Shown here in pieces: positions 8,867 through 17,974 of a DNA stretch of 64,000 nt. The stretch covers positions 186,001-250,000 of the forward strand of contig JAHDLA010000011.1 in the NCBI GenBank assembly GCA_018436705.1. The letters run 5' to 3'. Position 1 is the first letter of the stretch, and each line of letters begins with the position of its first letter. The notes beneath the pieces are model-generated. The model was not told the origin of the DNA and ran no database searches. It saw only the letters and a list, made by a program, of their open reading frames with translations. Position numbers and translations under genes: made by a program. Source of the DNA: Sedimentibacter sp. (GTDB taxonomy: Bacteria; Bacillota; Clostridia; Tissierellales; Sedimentibacteraceae).

Positions 8867-10645
8867 ATGAAAAAAATAGCAATTATAACAGGTATATTAA
8901 TTTTGGCATTAAGCATAATCAGCACATGCTACGGTGCTGTAAGCAACAATATAAAAGCAAAATTTAAGGAAAGTGATGTTTCAGATACAAAGTTTAAAGA
9001 AATTACAATCACTCCTTATGGCAGCAAATATTATGATGAAGATGACGACGAGGAATATACGTATTACATATATCTGCCCACAGGATACTTCGTAGAAGCA
9101 GCAAGCACCTCTTTTATAGCCGACAGAAACGGTAAATATCCTTTTACGGTGTATGACGGAAAATATAAAAAAACATTTACATACATCGTAGATGATATTG
9201 ACGAAATTGAAGATGAAGAGGATAATGAAGCAGATGAAATACATGCGGATTTTAAACTTAAGTATGATTACGAAAAAAAATCCCCTCTTTTTTATATGCA
9301 TCTTGACAGACAGAGGCAGGTATCCGCTCCAAATGGAAATTTTGTAACAAACGAGGTTAATTACTACATAGACAACCTTGAAAACAATATGCCCTTTGAT
9401 CTTTCCATAGATGTTGAAGGAAAGATATATAATTATAAAATTATAAAATCTGGTGAATTTTATCTCCTAATACACATTTCGCCTGTTAACTATAATGATT
9501 ATAGCACGGTCGTGGAATATTTCGGATACAACTTCACGAATAATGAATCTTATGAAGCTGTACCCGCAAAGGATATTTATGACGACAACGGTAACTATGT
9601 AGTCTTAGTTAAATCGGGAAACTCTCAGCACATATTTAACTTTAACATTACCGGAATAGATTACAGGAGACCTAATGTCGATTTGTCATTAGTAAATGAC
9701 GATACTTTAAGTTTGGAAGCAGAAGATGATTTCGGTCTTGACTACATCATAACTTATGATGGAAAATATGTTGACATCGACGGAATCGAAGCAGAATACA
9801 GCCATTCTTCAGAAATAAAGTATGTAGGTGAATATATATTTACCGTGGTTGATAAAAGCGGCAACAGAACTGTTGAAACAATTACTGTAAAAAAAGGGGC
9901 ACGAACCCCTAGGAGCAAGCACAAAATTAATCTTGACGTACATGATTTCAGCGGTACAGAAAAGCTGTTTGAAGATAGAGGTTCTAGATATGAAAAACCT
10001 GATGAGCAAAAAATATTTGAAAATATACTTCCGGCATATATGAATGGAAAGAGCCCGGTAAGTTTTAGCCCAGATTCATCAATATCAAGAGCTGAAATGG
10101 TCACCATATTCTGCAGACTTAATGATCTACCCTACGATACAAGTGCCCATTTAAAATCAAAATTCACCGATATAAGCACTCATTGGGCCCGCGACTATAT
10201 ATCTATGGGCAGCTCAAAAAGATATGTTTCAGGCTACAAGGACAAAACCTTCAAACCGGATAACAATGTAACAAGAGCTGAATTCTGCCAGATGCTGACA
10301 AAGATAAGCTCTTACAAGTCGTTGCTTAACAGTCTTCCGGCTTCAAATAATATTGATTATTCAGATATACATGATCACTGGGCAGAAAAAGAAATTATTA
10401 AAATAGCGGGCAGAAGCCTTGTAACAAGCAATTCTAATAAATTTTATCCTGATAGACCTATAACAAGAGGGGAAGTGGTACATGCGATTAACATGTTATA
10501 CGGATACAACCCGTCATATTTAGAGCTGTCCTTTGTGAATTCATTATATAACAAGTATTACAGCTTTAATGATATTGCAAAACATAAGTACTACAATGAC
10601 ATAATTATTTCAGTGGTAGGAATGTACAGAGAAAAAATACAATAA
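8867..10645 (+). CDS. Secreted S-layer-homology (SLH) domain protein
   Basis: The 592-residue product begins with a signal peptide (MKKIAIITGILILALSIIS then a CYGA-like cleavage region). A beta-rich, acidic extracellular region follows (about 30-350, with a highly acidic stretch near 110-125). It ends in three SLH repeats (about 385-570), recognisable by FTDISTHWARDYI, YKDKTFKPDNNVTRAEF and SDIHDHWAEKEI. SLH domains bind pyruvylated secondary wall polymer, so the protein is anchored to the cell wall. Its place in a flagellar-type operon suggests a surface or wall function linked to motility, such as a wall passage or adhesion factor. That link is inference only. Confidence 0.85.
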   Translation: MKKIAIITGILILALSIISTCYGAVSNNIKAKFKESDVSDTKFKEITITPYGSKYYDEDDDEEYTYYIYLPTGYFVEAASTSFIADRNGKYPFTVYDGKYKKTFTYIVDDIDEIEDEEDNEADEIHADFKLKYDYEKKSPLFYMHLDRQRQVSAPNGNFVTNEVNYYIDNLENNMPFDLSIDVEGKIYNYKIIKSGEFYLLIHISPVNYNDYSTVVEYFGYNFTNNESYEAVPAKDIYDDNGNYVVLVKSGNSQHIFNFNITGIDYRRPNVDLSLVNDDTLSLEAEDDFGLDYIITYDGKYVDIDGIEAEYSHSSEIKYVGEYIFTVVDKSGNRTVETITVKKGARTPRSKHKINLDVHDFSGTEKLFEDRGSRYEKPDEQKIFENILPAYMNGKSPVSFSPDSSISRAEMVTIFCRLNDLPYDTSAHLKSKFTDISTHWARDYISMGSSKRYVSGYKDKTFKPDNNVTRAEFCQMLTKISSYKSLLNSLPASNNIDYSDIHDHWAEKEIIKIAGRSLVTSNSNKFYPDRPITRGEVVHAINMLYGYNPSYLELSFVNSLYNKYYSFNDIAKHKYYNDIIISVVGMYREKIQ

Positions 10646-10659
10646 TCAGGGAGATTATA

Positions 10660-10929
10660 ATGGTAATTAATTACACAGAAGAAATTGTAAAAAACTGTCT
10701 AACCGGCTTACTTAAAAATGACCCTGCATACAAAGAAATCTGCAAGTGTGAGCAATGTATTGACGATATAACAGCAAAAGCACTTAACAATCTCAAGCCA
10801 AACTACATAACAACGAAAAAAGGCGAGGTTTATGCAGAATATTCATCCCTAGAATTTCAACACCAAGCAGAAGTCATAGCAGAAGTGATTAAGGCAATTG
10901 AATTTATTTCAAAGCATCCCAGTCATTGA
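10660..10929 (+). CDS. comFB: ComFB family protein (putative cyclic-dinucleotide receptor)
   Basis: The 89-residue protein is almost entirely a ComFB domain. It has CKCEQCIDDITAKALNNLKP followed by a Tyr/Thr-rich turn and a helix with EVIAEVIKAIEFISKHP. The C-x-C-x2-C cluster is the presumed zinc site. ComFB was named from the Bacillus comF operon, and cyanobacterial homologues have been reported to bind c-di-GMP. A second ComFB gene lies at 43283-43735. This copy is the last gene of the operon and is followed by the hairpin at 10952-10989. Confidence 0.88.
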   Translation: MVINYTEEIVKNCLTGLLKNDPAYKEICKCEQCIDDITAKALNNLKPNYITTKKGEVYAEYSSLEFQHQAEVIAEVIKAIEFISKHPSH

Positions 10930-10951
10930 TCAAAATATTATATCATAAGAC

Positions 10952-10989
10952 AAACGACAAGGAGATTATGTTTGCTCTCCTTGTCGTTT
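10952..10989. terminator. Convergent hairpin between accessory operon and flagellar operon
   Basis: A perfect 14-bp stem (AAACGACAAGGAGA, 10952-10965, with its complement at 10976-10989) encloses a 10-base loop. It lies between the two converging gene ends (10929 and 10995) and probably stops transcription from both sides. The U tracts are short. Confidence 0.82.
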
Positions 10990-10994
10990 AATAT

Positions 10995-11477
10995 TTATAT
11001 AACCTTTAAATTTTTCCCGAATGATTTAATTGTCAAATTGCCTGTAGTGCTATCAAATATAATTGTTCTCCCATAATTTTTCCCAACGTCCTCAGCAAAC
11101 AGCCTTATGTTAAGCACACGCAGTGTCTCTTTTGAAGCTCCTATGTTCCTCTCACCAATACTGCCCAAAGAAGAATCACTTTTTATATCAAACATTTTGG
11201 CTCCTCCTGCAATTTTTGCAATCATTCTTGCTCTTGCTGCACCCAAATGTTCCATCTGCCTGACCATTTCCGTTATCCCCGTATCTGCATACTTGAATTT
11301 GTTCGTTTCATTTAAATTATTTTTGTACGGCAGCATTATATGAGCCATCCCTGCCAGCTGAGCCGCCTTATCTATGATACAAATACCCACACATGAGCCC
11401 AAAGCATAAGAAATTAATCCCTTGGGAGAAGTTACTATTTTCATGTCTGAGATTCCTACACTTACTTCCTGGCTCAT
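10995..11477 (-). CDS. cheD: Chemoreceptor glutamine deamidase CheD
   Basis: CheD deamidates glutamines on chemoreceptors and, in Bacillus-type systems, forms a complex with CheC that increases CheY-P dephosphorylation. The 160-residue protein carries the catalytic cysteine in SYALGSCVGI (Cys29) and the partner histidine in GMAHIMLP (His46). Further on is KIAGGAKMF, also typical. It overlaps cheC by 4 bp (ATGA) and is the last gene of the 24-kb operon. Confidence 0.96.
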   Translation of the reverse strand: MSQEVSVGISDMKIVTSPKGLISYALGSCVGICIIDKAAQLAGMAHIMLPYKNNLNETNKFKYADTGITEMVRQMEHLGAARARMIAKIAGGAKMFDIKSDSSLGSIGERNIGASKETLRVLNIRLFAEDVGKNYGRTIIFDSTTGNLTIKSFGKNLKVI

Positions 11478-12079
11478 ATATCCAATCCAAACTTCTTTAA
11501 TAAAATCTGCAGGGATGTAATGCTTGGGAGTAAAAGCATATGACTGTATACCGTTTCATCCTGACAAAAATATTTTTCCTTGATAAAAATTACTTTGTCA
11601 GCAGCTTCAGAAAATTCAGCAGTAACAGCATCAAGCAACGCTCCTGACATATCAATGTTTAAGGATGGAACTGTTATATCTATTTTCATGTTGGTAAGAG
11701 ATGAAATTGAACTCACATACGAAGAGACCATTATATTTCCTATTTCAGACAGTGCTGACATCTCCATCTCAGATATTTCCTCAAAATTATGGAGTTCAGT
11801 TCCCAGTAAAGAATTTATTATAAGATGAACAAATTCTTTTTTCAGCAAAAATAAAATCACACCGTCAATATCTCCGCCAAAGCTCACGAGAATTCCTACC
11901 ACAACATTTTCGGCACCTCCGATAGAGTCAATCACATCATCGTAATTTAAAAGACTAACTTCCGGAACGTTCATATCAATTCGTTTGGAAAGCATACTGG
12001 ATAAAGACGTCGCCGCATTTCCTGCCCCTATATTACCTATCTCCTTTAATACATCTATGTGCATATCATTTAATTCCAA
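11474..12079 (-). CDS. cheC: CheY-P phosphatase CheC
   Basis: CheC dephosphorylates CheY-P and is inhibited or stimulated through CheD. The 201-residue protein has two copies of the phosphatase helix motif, one near the N-terminus (EIGNIGAGNAATSLSSML) and one near residues 105-125 (EMSALSEIGNIMVSSYVSS). The first has the D/E-x3-N pattern. The start is a TTG at 12079 preceded by GGAGGG at 7-base spacing. It is coupled to cheD by an ATGA overlap. Confidence 0.94.
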   Translation of the reverse strand: MELNDMHIDVLKEIGNIGAGNAATSLSSMLSKRIDMNVPEVSLLNYDDVIDSIGGAENVVVGILVSFGGDIDGVILFLLKKEFVHLIINSLLGTELHNFEEISEMEMSALSEIGNIMVSSYVSSISSLTNMKIDITVPSLNIDMSGALLDAVTAEFSEAADKVIFIKEKYFCQDETVYSHMLLLPSITSLQILLKKFGLDI

Positions 12080-12129
12080 AGTACTGCCCTCCTCTAAAAT
12101 ATATAAGCGGATATCGCTTTAAGAAAATT

Positions 12130-13599
12130 TTATATTTCCAAGTCAGCCGAATTTAACGTCACAATGGAAATGTCATCGCCGTCATTATAAATTTTGCTAT
12201 AGCTGATATCCTGTCTGACCCTGAACTTCATCCATCCAATTGATATTCTTGTGTTAGAATACATAATATTTTTGCAAATTATTTTGTGATTTGCAATATT
12301 ATCCGTTGGAATTATTTCTGTCAGCTGTCTTTCTATTTCATAAATTTCATTGTTAACTTTGATCTTCATTAGCACAAGCTGCTTATGAACATTATTTTTG
12401 TTTTCGTTATCCAAGGATGAATTTAGTATTAAATCCATTTTCTCATCTATTTCTTTTAGTTCTTTCTTTTTTAGCACCAAATCCTTTTCAAGTCTAAAGT
12501 TCGATTTCTTTTTTATGTCTATTATTTTCTGCTCTTCCTGATATTTTGTAAGGTCAATAATCAAATTTGTTTCCAAGTTTGTTTTACTGCCAATTGTTTT
12601 TGCGTAAATTACATTCACAGCTTCGCTGGTTCCACCAATTATGGCAGCATTGGAGCCTCTAAGTATTATTGAATCAGCAGCTTTTACATTGCTATTAATC
12701 AATACTTCTGCATATACGGTCTTTAAGGTTTCTATCTTAGCATTTTCAATGTATTTGCTTGTTACGTTACCTTTCGCATAAATAGTTCCTTTGCCCATTC
12801 CATTCATTCCTTTGCTTATTACGATATCACTGTCTGATTCTATAAATGCACCTTCAACCATGCCTCTTACCTTGATGTCGCCTACCGCCTTTACAGAAAA
12901 TCCCTCCTTGACGTCTCCGTTAATAATTACACTTCCCACAAAATCTATGTTTCCGGTTGAGTTGTCCACATTTTCTACTCTGTAAACGCCTTCCACAAAG
13001 ACTTTATTGTTTTTGAATTCAATGCAGCCTTCTGTTGATGCAAGAAGTTTAAGTCCGTCATCAGATATGTGTGTATTCTTACCGTAATTAAACGAGACAT
13101 TTTTGCCGGGTTTGTAATAAACAGGCTTTCCGTAGACATCGATTCCATTTTCTCCTTCTTTTGCCGGAATTATATGGCATAATACCGTATCCTTGGTTAC
13201 GTTTATTACATTGTTTAAATTTCTAAAATCAATTCTTCCGTCCTCATCTTCTATAAAAATATTCTCTCTTGATATATCAAAGTCATAAACGAGTTGAGCA
13301 TCTGTTCCGTTAACCGGCTCTTTACCTGATGCAGCAACAAGTTCTTTTGAATATTCTTTTTTGGTACAGTAGTTCTTAATCTCATCTTTTCTTATGCCGT
13401 ATACAATATTCTTCTCTGCTAAGTAATCAAGTATTTCTTCGCAACTCAACTCCGCCTGATTATCTGGCGACTCAATTCTAATATAAACCTTTAACCCGTC
13501 TGCAGAAACAAGGTGACTGATTTTGAATCTAACTGCTTCCTCTTGTTCGAATGCAGTTTCTTCAGTATCATCTTTAATCATATTATTTGTATTATCCAT
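12130..13599 (-). CDS. fapA: FapA-like DUF342 polymer-forming protein
   Basis: The 489-residue protein belongs to the FapA/DUF342 family. A flexible N-terminal domain is followed by a parallel beta-helix core (about 190-340, with VEGVYRVENVDNSTGNIDF and repeated short VxAxGDI-type turns) and then a C-terminal coiled coil (about 350-430). Members sit in flagellar operons of Clostridia and Bacillus. Work in Vibrio links FapA to membrane targeting of flagellar or signalling components, but the role in Gram-positives is unclear. It is complete and lies between the rod genes and cheC. Confidence 0.85.
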   Translation of the reverse strand: MDNTNNMIKDDTEETAFEQEEAVRFKISHLVSADGLKVYIRIESPDNQAELSCEEILDYLAEKNIVYGIRKDEIKNYCTKKEYSKELVAASGKEPVNGTDAQLVYDFDISRENIFIEDEDGRIDFRNLNNVINVTKDTVLCHIIPAKEGENGIDVYGKPVYYKPGKNVSFNYGKNTHISDDGLKLLASTEGCIEFKNNKVFVEGVYRVENVDNSTGNIDFVGSVIINGDVKEGFSVKAVGDIKVRGMVEGAFIESDSDIVISKGMNGMGKGTIYAKGNVTSKYIENAKIETLKTVYAEVLINSNVKAADSIILRGSNAAIIGGTSEAVNVIYAKTIGSKTNLETNLIIDLTKYQEEQKIIDIKKKSNFRLEKDLVLKKKELKEIDEKMDLILNSSLDNENKNNVHKQLVLMKIKVNNEIYEIERQLTEIIPTDNIANHKIICKNIMYSNTRISIGWMKFRVRQDISYSKIYNDGDDISIVTLNSADLEI

Positions 13600-13634
13600 G
13601 GCATATCCTTTATCAATAAGATTTCTGTTACAGT

Positions 13635-14333
13635 TTATCCTCTCAGATTATTTATGGTCTGTTCTATTTCATCTGCTGTCTTGATCACGCTTGAATTCAG
13701 TTGAAATGATTTTTCTATCTGAATGAGTTTTACCATTTCTTCCGACATCTCAACATTTGAAGCTTCTAAAAATCCCTTTGCCACATTTGCCTCTTCAAGC
13801 AGGTTGTATTCCGCATCATCATTTGCAATTCTTAACAAACTGCCGCCAACCTGGGCCAAATCACCTTTGTTGCTGAATGTAAATACTCCTACATTTATAT
13901 CGTCAACATTTTCTACAATTATAGGTTCTTCATCCTCGTTCAGTACATAACCTCCCTGAAATGTCAGGTATTTTTCACCGTCAATATTTGTAAGTTCGAA
14001 ACTGCCTCCTCTTGTAAACATATTTTCTTCTTCAAACTGTACAGCAAAAAATCCGTCTCCTTGAATGGCAAAATCCGTGGGTACTCCTGTTCTTACAGGT
14101 GCACCTTGAGTATGTATTATGTCCACTTTGTTGATCTTTGCTCCGCTTCCTGACTTTAGATCGGTATTCTCTCCCTGCACACCTCTTATATTAGTATACA
14201 ATAAATCAGAAAATTCCGGTTTAGACCTTTTAAAACCTTCTGTTTGCATATTGGCCATATTATTAGATAATACATCGAGATAATTCTGGCTGCTCAATGC
14301 ACCATTCGTCGCCGTATAGTATGCTTTAATCAT
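13635..14333 (-). CDS. flgG: Flagellar basal-body rod protein, FlgG/FlhP-like
   Basis: The 232-residue axial protein has the N-terminal rod signature near residues 15-40 (LDVLSNNMANMQTEGFKRS), the central DFAIQGDGFFAV motif, and the C-terminal D0 helix (NVEMSEEMVKLIQIEKSFQL). These are hallmarks of the FlgF/FlgG/FlhO/FlhP family. As second of a tandem pair downstream of fliA it corresponds by position to distal rod FlgG or Bacillus FlhP. Family members are hard to separate by sequence alone. Confidence 0.85.
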   Translation of the reverse strand: MIKAYYTATNGALSSQNYLDVLSNNMANMQTEGFKRSKPEFSDLLYTNIRGVQGENTDLKSGSGAKINKVDIIHTQGAPVRTGVPTDFAIQGDGFFAVQFEEENMFTRGGSFELTNIDGEKYLTFQGGYVLNEDEEPIIVENVDDINVGVFTFSNKGDLAQVGGSLLRIANDDAEYNLLEEANVAKGFLEASNVEMSEEMVKLIQIEKSFQLNSSVIKTADEIEQTINNLRG

Positions 14334-14350
14334 TAATCCCTGTCCTCCCG

Positions 14351-15103
14351 CTATCCAATTTTTCCTATTTCGTTAACCGCCTTCTCATTAATCATATCAT
14401 ATATTTTCAATGCTTGGGCTGCTGTCTGTAATGCCCTTTGAGACGACAAAACATTAGTCATCTCTTCTGTCATATTTACATTTGATCTTTCTATGGTTTT
14501 ATTCTTTATTGAAGGGTAGTCCATAAGATCAGGTTCAACATCCGATATAAACATTCCTTCTCCAAATTTTCTAAGATCGGCATAGTCTTCAAAATCGTAA
14601 ACAGCGATGCTGTCAATAACCTCGTCATCAACTATTATGCTTCCATCCTCAGAGAAATCGAATGTGTCTCCTCCTATATATATTTCCCCAAATTCACCCT
14701 GAACTCTTCCTGCACCCTCAAGAATTAAATACCCTTCTTCATCAATATTGAAGCTTCCGTTTCTTGTATATGAAATTTGCCCGTTATTATCAACCGCAAA
14801 AAACCCCGCTCCCACAATGGCAAAATCGGTATTACTTCCGGTTTCTTCCAATGTTCCTTGAGAATGTATGGTATTATTCTCTGTTACAGTTCTTATTATG
14901 GAAACATTGTTTAATTCCTCTGCTTCTGCATAAATTCCGTTTTGCTTATACTTATTTATCAGCATATTTCCAAAATTTGATGTAATGGCCTGCTCTCTTT
15001 TATAGCCGGCTGTGTTCATGTTTGCTATATTGTTACCCGAAATGTCTATTTTCCTTTGCTGTGTAAGCATTCCTGATGTTAAAGAATACAACCCTCTTGA
15101 CAT
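14351..15103 (-). CDS. flgF: Flagellar basal-body rod protein, FlgF/FlhO-like
   Basis: The product starts MSRGLYSLTSGMLTQQRKID at the ATG at 15103, behind GAGAGGTGA. An in-frame upstream ATG lies inside the fliA 3' end and would add 11 unrelated residues. It shows the rod N-terminal motif (DISGNNIANMNTAGYKREQ), DFAIVGAGFFAV in the middle, and the C-terminal helix SNVNMTEEMTNVLSSQRALQ. It is paired with the similar gene 18 bp downstream; together they resemble flhO-flhP of Bacillus. Confidence 0.84.
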   Translation of the reverse strand: MSRGLYSLTSGMLTQQRKIDISGNNIANMNTAGYKREQAITSNFGNMLINKYKQNGIYAEAEELNNVSIIRTVTENNTIHSQGTLEETGSNTDFAIVGAGFFAVDNNGQISYTRNGSFNIDEEGYLILEGAGRVQGEFGEIYIGGDTFDFSEDGSIIVDDEVIDSIAVYDFEDYADLRKFGEGMFISDVEPDLMDYPSIKNKTIERSNVNMTEEMTNVLSSQRALQTAAQALKIYDMINEKAVNEIGKIG

Positions 15104-15107
15104 ATTG

Positions 15108-15899
15108 TCACCTCTCGTTCTTCTCAAAATTATCATTTAAATAATTTTTTATATTTTTTCCTAATTTTTGCAGTGCTGACGTATGTATCTGCGAAACTCT
15201 TGAATTGCTTATATTTAAAATATCAGCTATATCTTTCAACTTAAGTTCTTCTTTATAATAAAGTGAAATAACCAGCTTTTCCTTTTCATTAAGATTATTA
15301 ATGCTTTCAACCAAAACCTGTCGAAGCTCCTTTGATTCCATTTTTTGCTCAGGCAGTTCGTATGCACTGTTAAGCTCATTGTCTCTCAAATTTGCTTCTC
15401 CCAACAGCTCCTCAAAAGATATAATGCTTGTACCATATGCATTGTTGACAATTTGATTAAATTGATCCATATCCATTTTAAGATGTTTTGCTATTTCAGT
15501 ATCTGCCGGAACTCTCCCAAACTTATTAGATAATTCATTCTCAGCTTCCTTCACTACCTTATAGTCACTTTTTACTTTTCTCGGAATCCAGTCCTGTTTC
15601 CTGACATAATCAATTATCGATCCCCTGATACGTATTGATGCATATGTTTCAAATTTTGTATTTTTCGAAGTATCGTACTTTTCTATTACTTCCATTAAAG
15701 CAATCATTCCCTCATTTACGATATCTTCCACATCTCCGTATTGCTGATATATGCCACGCAGTTTTAAAGCTATTATTTTAACCAAGTAGCTGTATTTTTC
15801 GATTATTAAATTTCTTGTATGAACATCTCTTGTAGCATAGTATTGTTCCCATAATTTATCTTCATTGGATTGTACCTGATTATTATCAGTTAAAATCAT
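15108..15899 (-). CDS. fliA: RNA polymerase sigma factor FliA/SigD (sigma-28)
   Basis: Sigma-28 directs transcription of late flagellar and chemotaxis genes. The product has region 2 (GDVEDIVNEGMIALMEVIEKYD and FETYASIRIRGSIIDYVRKQD), region 3 (NELSNKFGRVPADTEIAKHL) and region 4 (EKEKLVISLYYKEELKLKDI with an HTH at the end). Of GTG and ATG candidates at 15908-15899, the ATG at 15899 has the best spacing from AAAGAGTG. It directly follows flhA, although flhF and flhG usually intervene in related genomes. Its likely targets (GCCGATAT promoters) are at 4346, 4423, 40396 and 43236. The anti-sigma factor FlgM is at 40089-40364. Confidence 0.95.
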   Translation of the reverse strand: MILTDNNQVQSNEDKLWEQYYATRDVHTRNLIIEKYSYLVKIIALKLRGIYQQYGDVEDIVNEGMIALMEVIEKYDTSKNTKFETYASIRIRGSIIDYVRKQDWIPRKVKSDYKVVKEAENELSNKFGRVPADTEIAKHLKMDMDQFNQIVNNAYGTSIISFEELLGEANLRDNELNSAYELPEQKMESKELRQVLVESINNLNEKEKLVISLYYKEELKLKDIADILNISNSRVSQIHTSALQKLGKNIKNYLNDNFEKNER

Positions 15900-15916
15900 A
15901 TGCATCACTCTTTCAT

Positions 15917-17974
15917 TTAGATTGCTATATTACCCAGTGCCTGTATCTGAACAGAGTTATCAATTTCATTAAAGGATAAAACCACTGCCTTGGGATAAAA
16001 CTGGTCCAACAGTTTTCTAAAATATCCCCTCACAAATGGAGATGTAAGAATAATTGGTATGTTTATTTCATCCTTCAATTTATTTATTTGTTCTATCAGC
16101 TGACCTACAAGTTTTTGCATCAATTCAGGATCGGCTGAAAGATATGATCCCCTGTCATTTTTGCTTATCGAATTTATTATTAATTTTTCAACATCTGTAC
16201 TTAATGTTATGACCTTAATTTGTCCCCCGTCGGACCATTTATGTGTAATTGTTCTCTTTAATGACTGTCTTACATATTCTGTAAGCATCTCCGTATCTTT
16301 CACCGACGTACCATAATCACCTACGGTTTCTAAAATAGTTTCCATATCTTTAATCGGTATTCCTTCTCTAAGCAGGTTACCTAATATTTTTTGGAGATTC
16401 CCAGTAGATAAAATCCCTGGAACTACTTCTTCAACCAACGATTCATTAATTTTCTTTACATTGCTCAAAAGCTGGTTCATGTCCTGTCTTGATAAAAGTT
16501 CATGAGCATGAACTCTTATAACCTCGGACAAATGTGTTATAAGAACCGACAGCGGGTCAATAACCGTATAACCGTATATCTCCGCCATTTCCTTTTTATC
16601 CTTTGTTATCCATCTGCTCGGTATACCATACGCCGGCTCAATTGTTTCAATTCCGTCAACTTCACCGGTCAGGCCCCCTGGGTCAAGGGCAAGATAGTAT
16701 TCAACTAAAATTTCTCCTCTTGCAACTTCTTCTCCCTTAAGCTTAATAACATACTCATTTGGATTAAGATAACCGTTGTCTCTCAGTCTCACCGAAGGAA
16801 CAACCATTCCCATATCCTGTGCAAACTGGCGGCGGAACATAACAACTCTGTCTATAAAGTTTCCTCCGCTTGCTTCATCAACCAGTGGAATCAAGCTGTA
16901 CCCTACTTCCATCTCAACGGGATCAATCTGAATCAGCTCATATATGTTGTCAATATTTCTGAAATATTCATCTTCCGAAGCAGCTTCCGTTACAGGCTCG
17001 TTCTCTTCATGTTCTTCCAAACTTTGCGCTAATTTTTCATTGGACTTAAGCAGCCTGCTCCCAAGAAAAATAAATATAGAAGCAAGAATAATAGTCTGCA
17101 CCTTAGGAAAATTGGGTATAACTGCCATGAATAAAAGAACTATTCCTGATATTATTAATGCCAAAGGCTGCGACTTTATCTGTTTTGTAAGATCAACATT
17201 AAGGCTTGATTCAGATGCCGCCCTTGTAACTATCATGCTTGTTGCAGTTGAAATCAACAGGGCAGGTATCTGCGAAACTAGCCCGTCTCCAACGGTTGCA
17301 ATTGAGTATGTCTGCAAAACCTCCGAAAATGTAGCTCCACCCTGAACCATTCCTATAATAACACCGCCGAGAAAGTTAATTGCAGTTATTATAATGGACA
17401 TTATGGAATCGCCTTTTACAAATTTTGTAGCACCATCCATTGCTCCATAAAAATCAGCTTCCCTTTGTATATCGCTTCTTCTTTTTTTAGCTTCTGCTTC
17501 TGTTATGATGCCTGAACTCAAATCTGCATCTATGGCCATCTGCTTACCAGGCATTGCGTCCAAAGTAAATCTCGCCGTAACTTCTGCTACTCTTTCCGCT
17601 CCCTTTGTAATAACAATAAATTGAACCAGAACAATAATTAAAAATATTACAAACCCTACTACTGCATTACCCTGAAGAACAAAGTTTCCGAATGTAGCTA
17701 TAACTTCCCCCGCTGCTCCTTTGTTTGTCATTATCAGCCTTGTAGAAGAAACGTTCAAAGATAATCTGAATAATGTAGTTATGAGCAGTAGCGATGGAAA
17801 TACCGAAAATTCCAATGCTCCTTTAATATACATAGTTGTAAGCAAAATAATTATTGATATTGAAATATTGATAATAAACATTAAGTCCAGCATAAATGGC
17901 GGCAATGGTATTATTATCATTAGTATTACTGCAATTATAAATAAAGAAATAGAATTGTTTAATATGCGTCTCAT
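15917..17974 (-). CDS. flhA: Flagellar export gate protein FlhA
   Basis: FlhA is the nine-subunit gate of the flagellar type III export apparatus. The 685-residue protein has eight predicted membrane helices in the first 310 residues, including the conserved FLIIVLVQFIVITKGAERV and TLDAMPGKQMAIDADL loop. A C-terminal cytoplasmic domain follows (about 350-685). Its start overlaps the flhB stop by one base (TAATG). Length and motifs are ordinary. Confidence 0.97.
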   Translation of the reverse strand: MRRILNNSISLFIIAVILMIIIPLPPFMLDLMFIINISISIIILLTTMYIKGALEFSVFPSLLLITTLFRLSLNVSSTRLIMTNKGAAGEVIATFGNFVLQGNAVVGFVIFLIIVLVQFIVITKGAERVAEVTARFTLDAMPGKQMAIDADLSSGIITEAEAKKRRSDIQREADFYGAMDGATKFVKGDSIMSIIITAINFLGGVIIGMVQGGATFSEVLQTYSIATVGDGLVSQIPALLISTATSMIVTRAASESSLNVDLTKQIKSQPLALIISGIVLLFMAVIPNFPKVQTIILASIFIFLGSRLLKSNEKLAQSLEEHEENEPVTEAASEDEYFRNIDNIYELIQIDPVEMEVGYSLIPLVDEASGGNFIDRVVMFRRQFAQDMGMVVPSVRLRDNGYLNPNEYVIKLKGEEVARGEILVEYYLALDPGGLTGEVDGIETIEPAYGIPSRWITKDKKEMAEIYGYTVIDPLSVLITHLSEVIRVHAHELLSRQDMNQLLSNVKKINESLVEEVVPGILSTGNLQKILGNLLREGIPIKDMETILETVGDYGTSVKDTEMLTEYVRQSLKRTITHKWSDGGQIKVITLSTDVEKLIINSISKNDRGSYLSADPELMQKLVGQLIEQINKLKDEINIPIILTSPFVRGYFRKLLDQFYPKAVVLSFNEIDNSVQIQALGNIAI

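Noticed and set aside
10952..10989. Transposon end or attachment site
   Set aside because: A perfect hairpin exactly between convergent genes is fully explained as a shared terminator.
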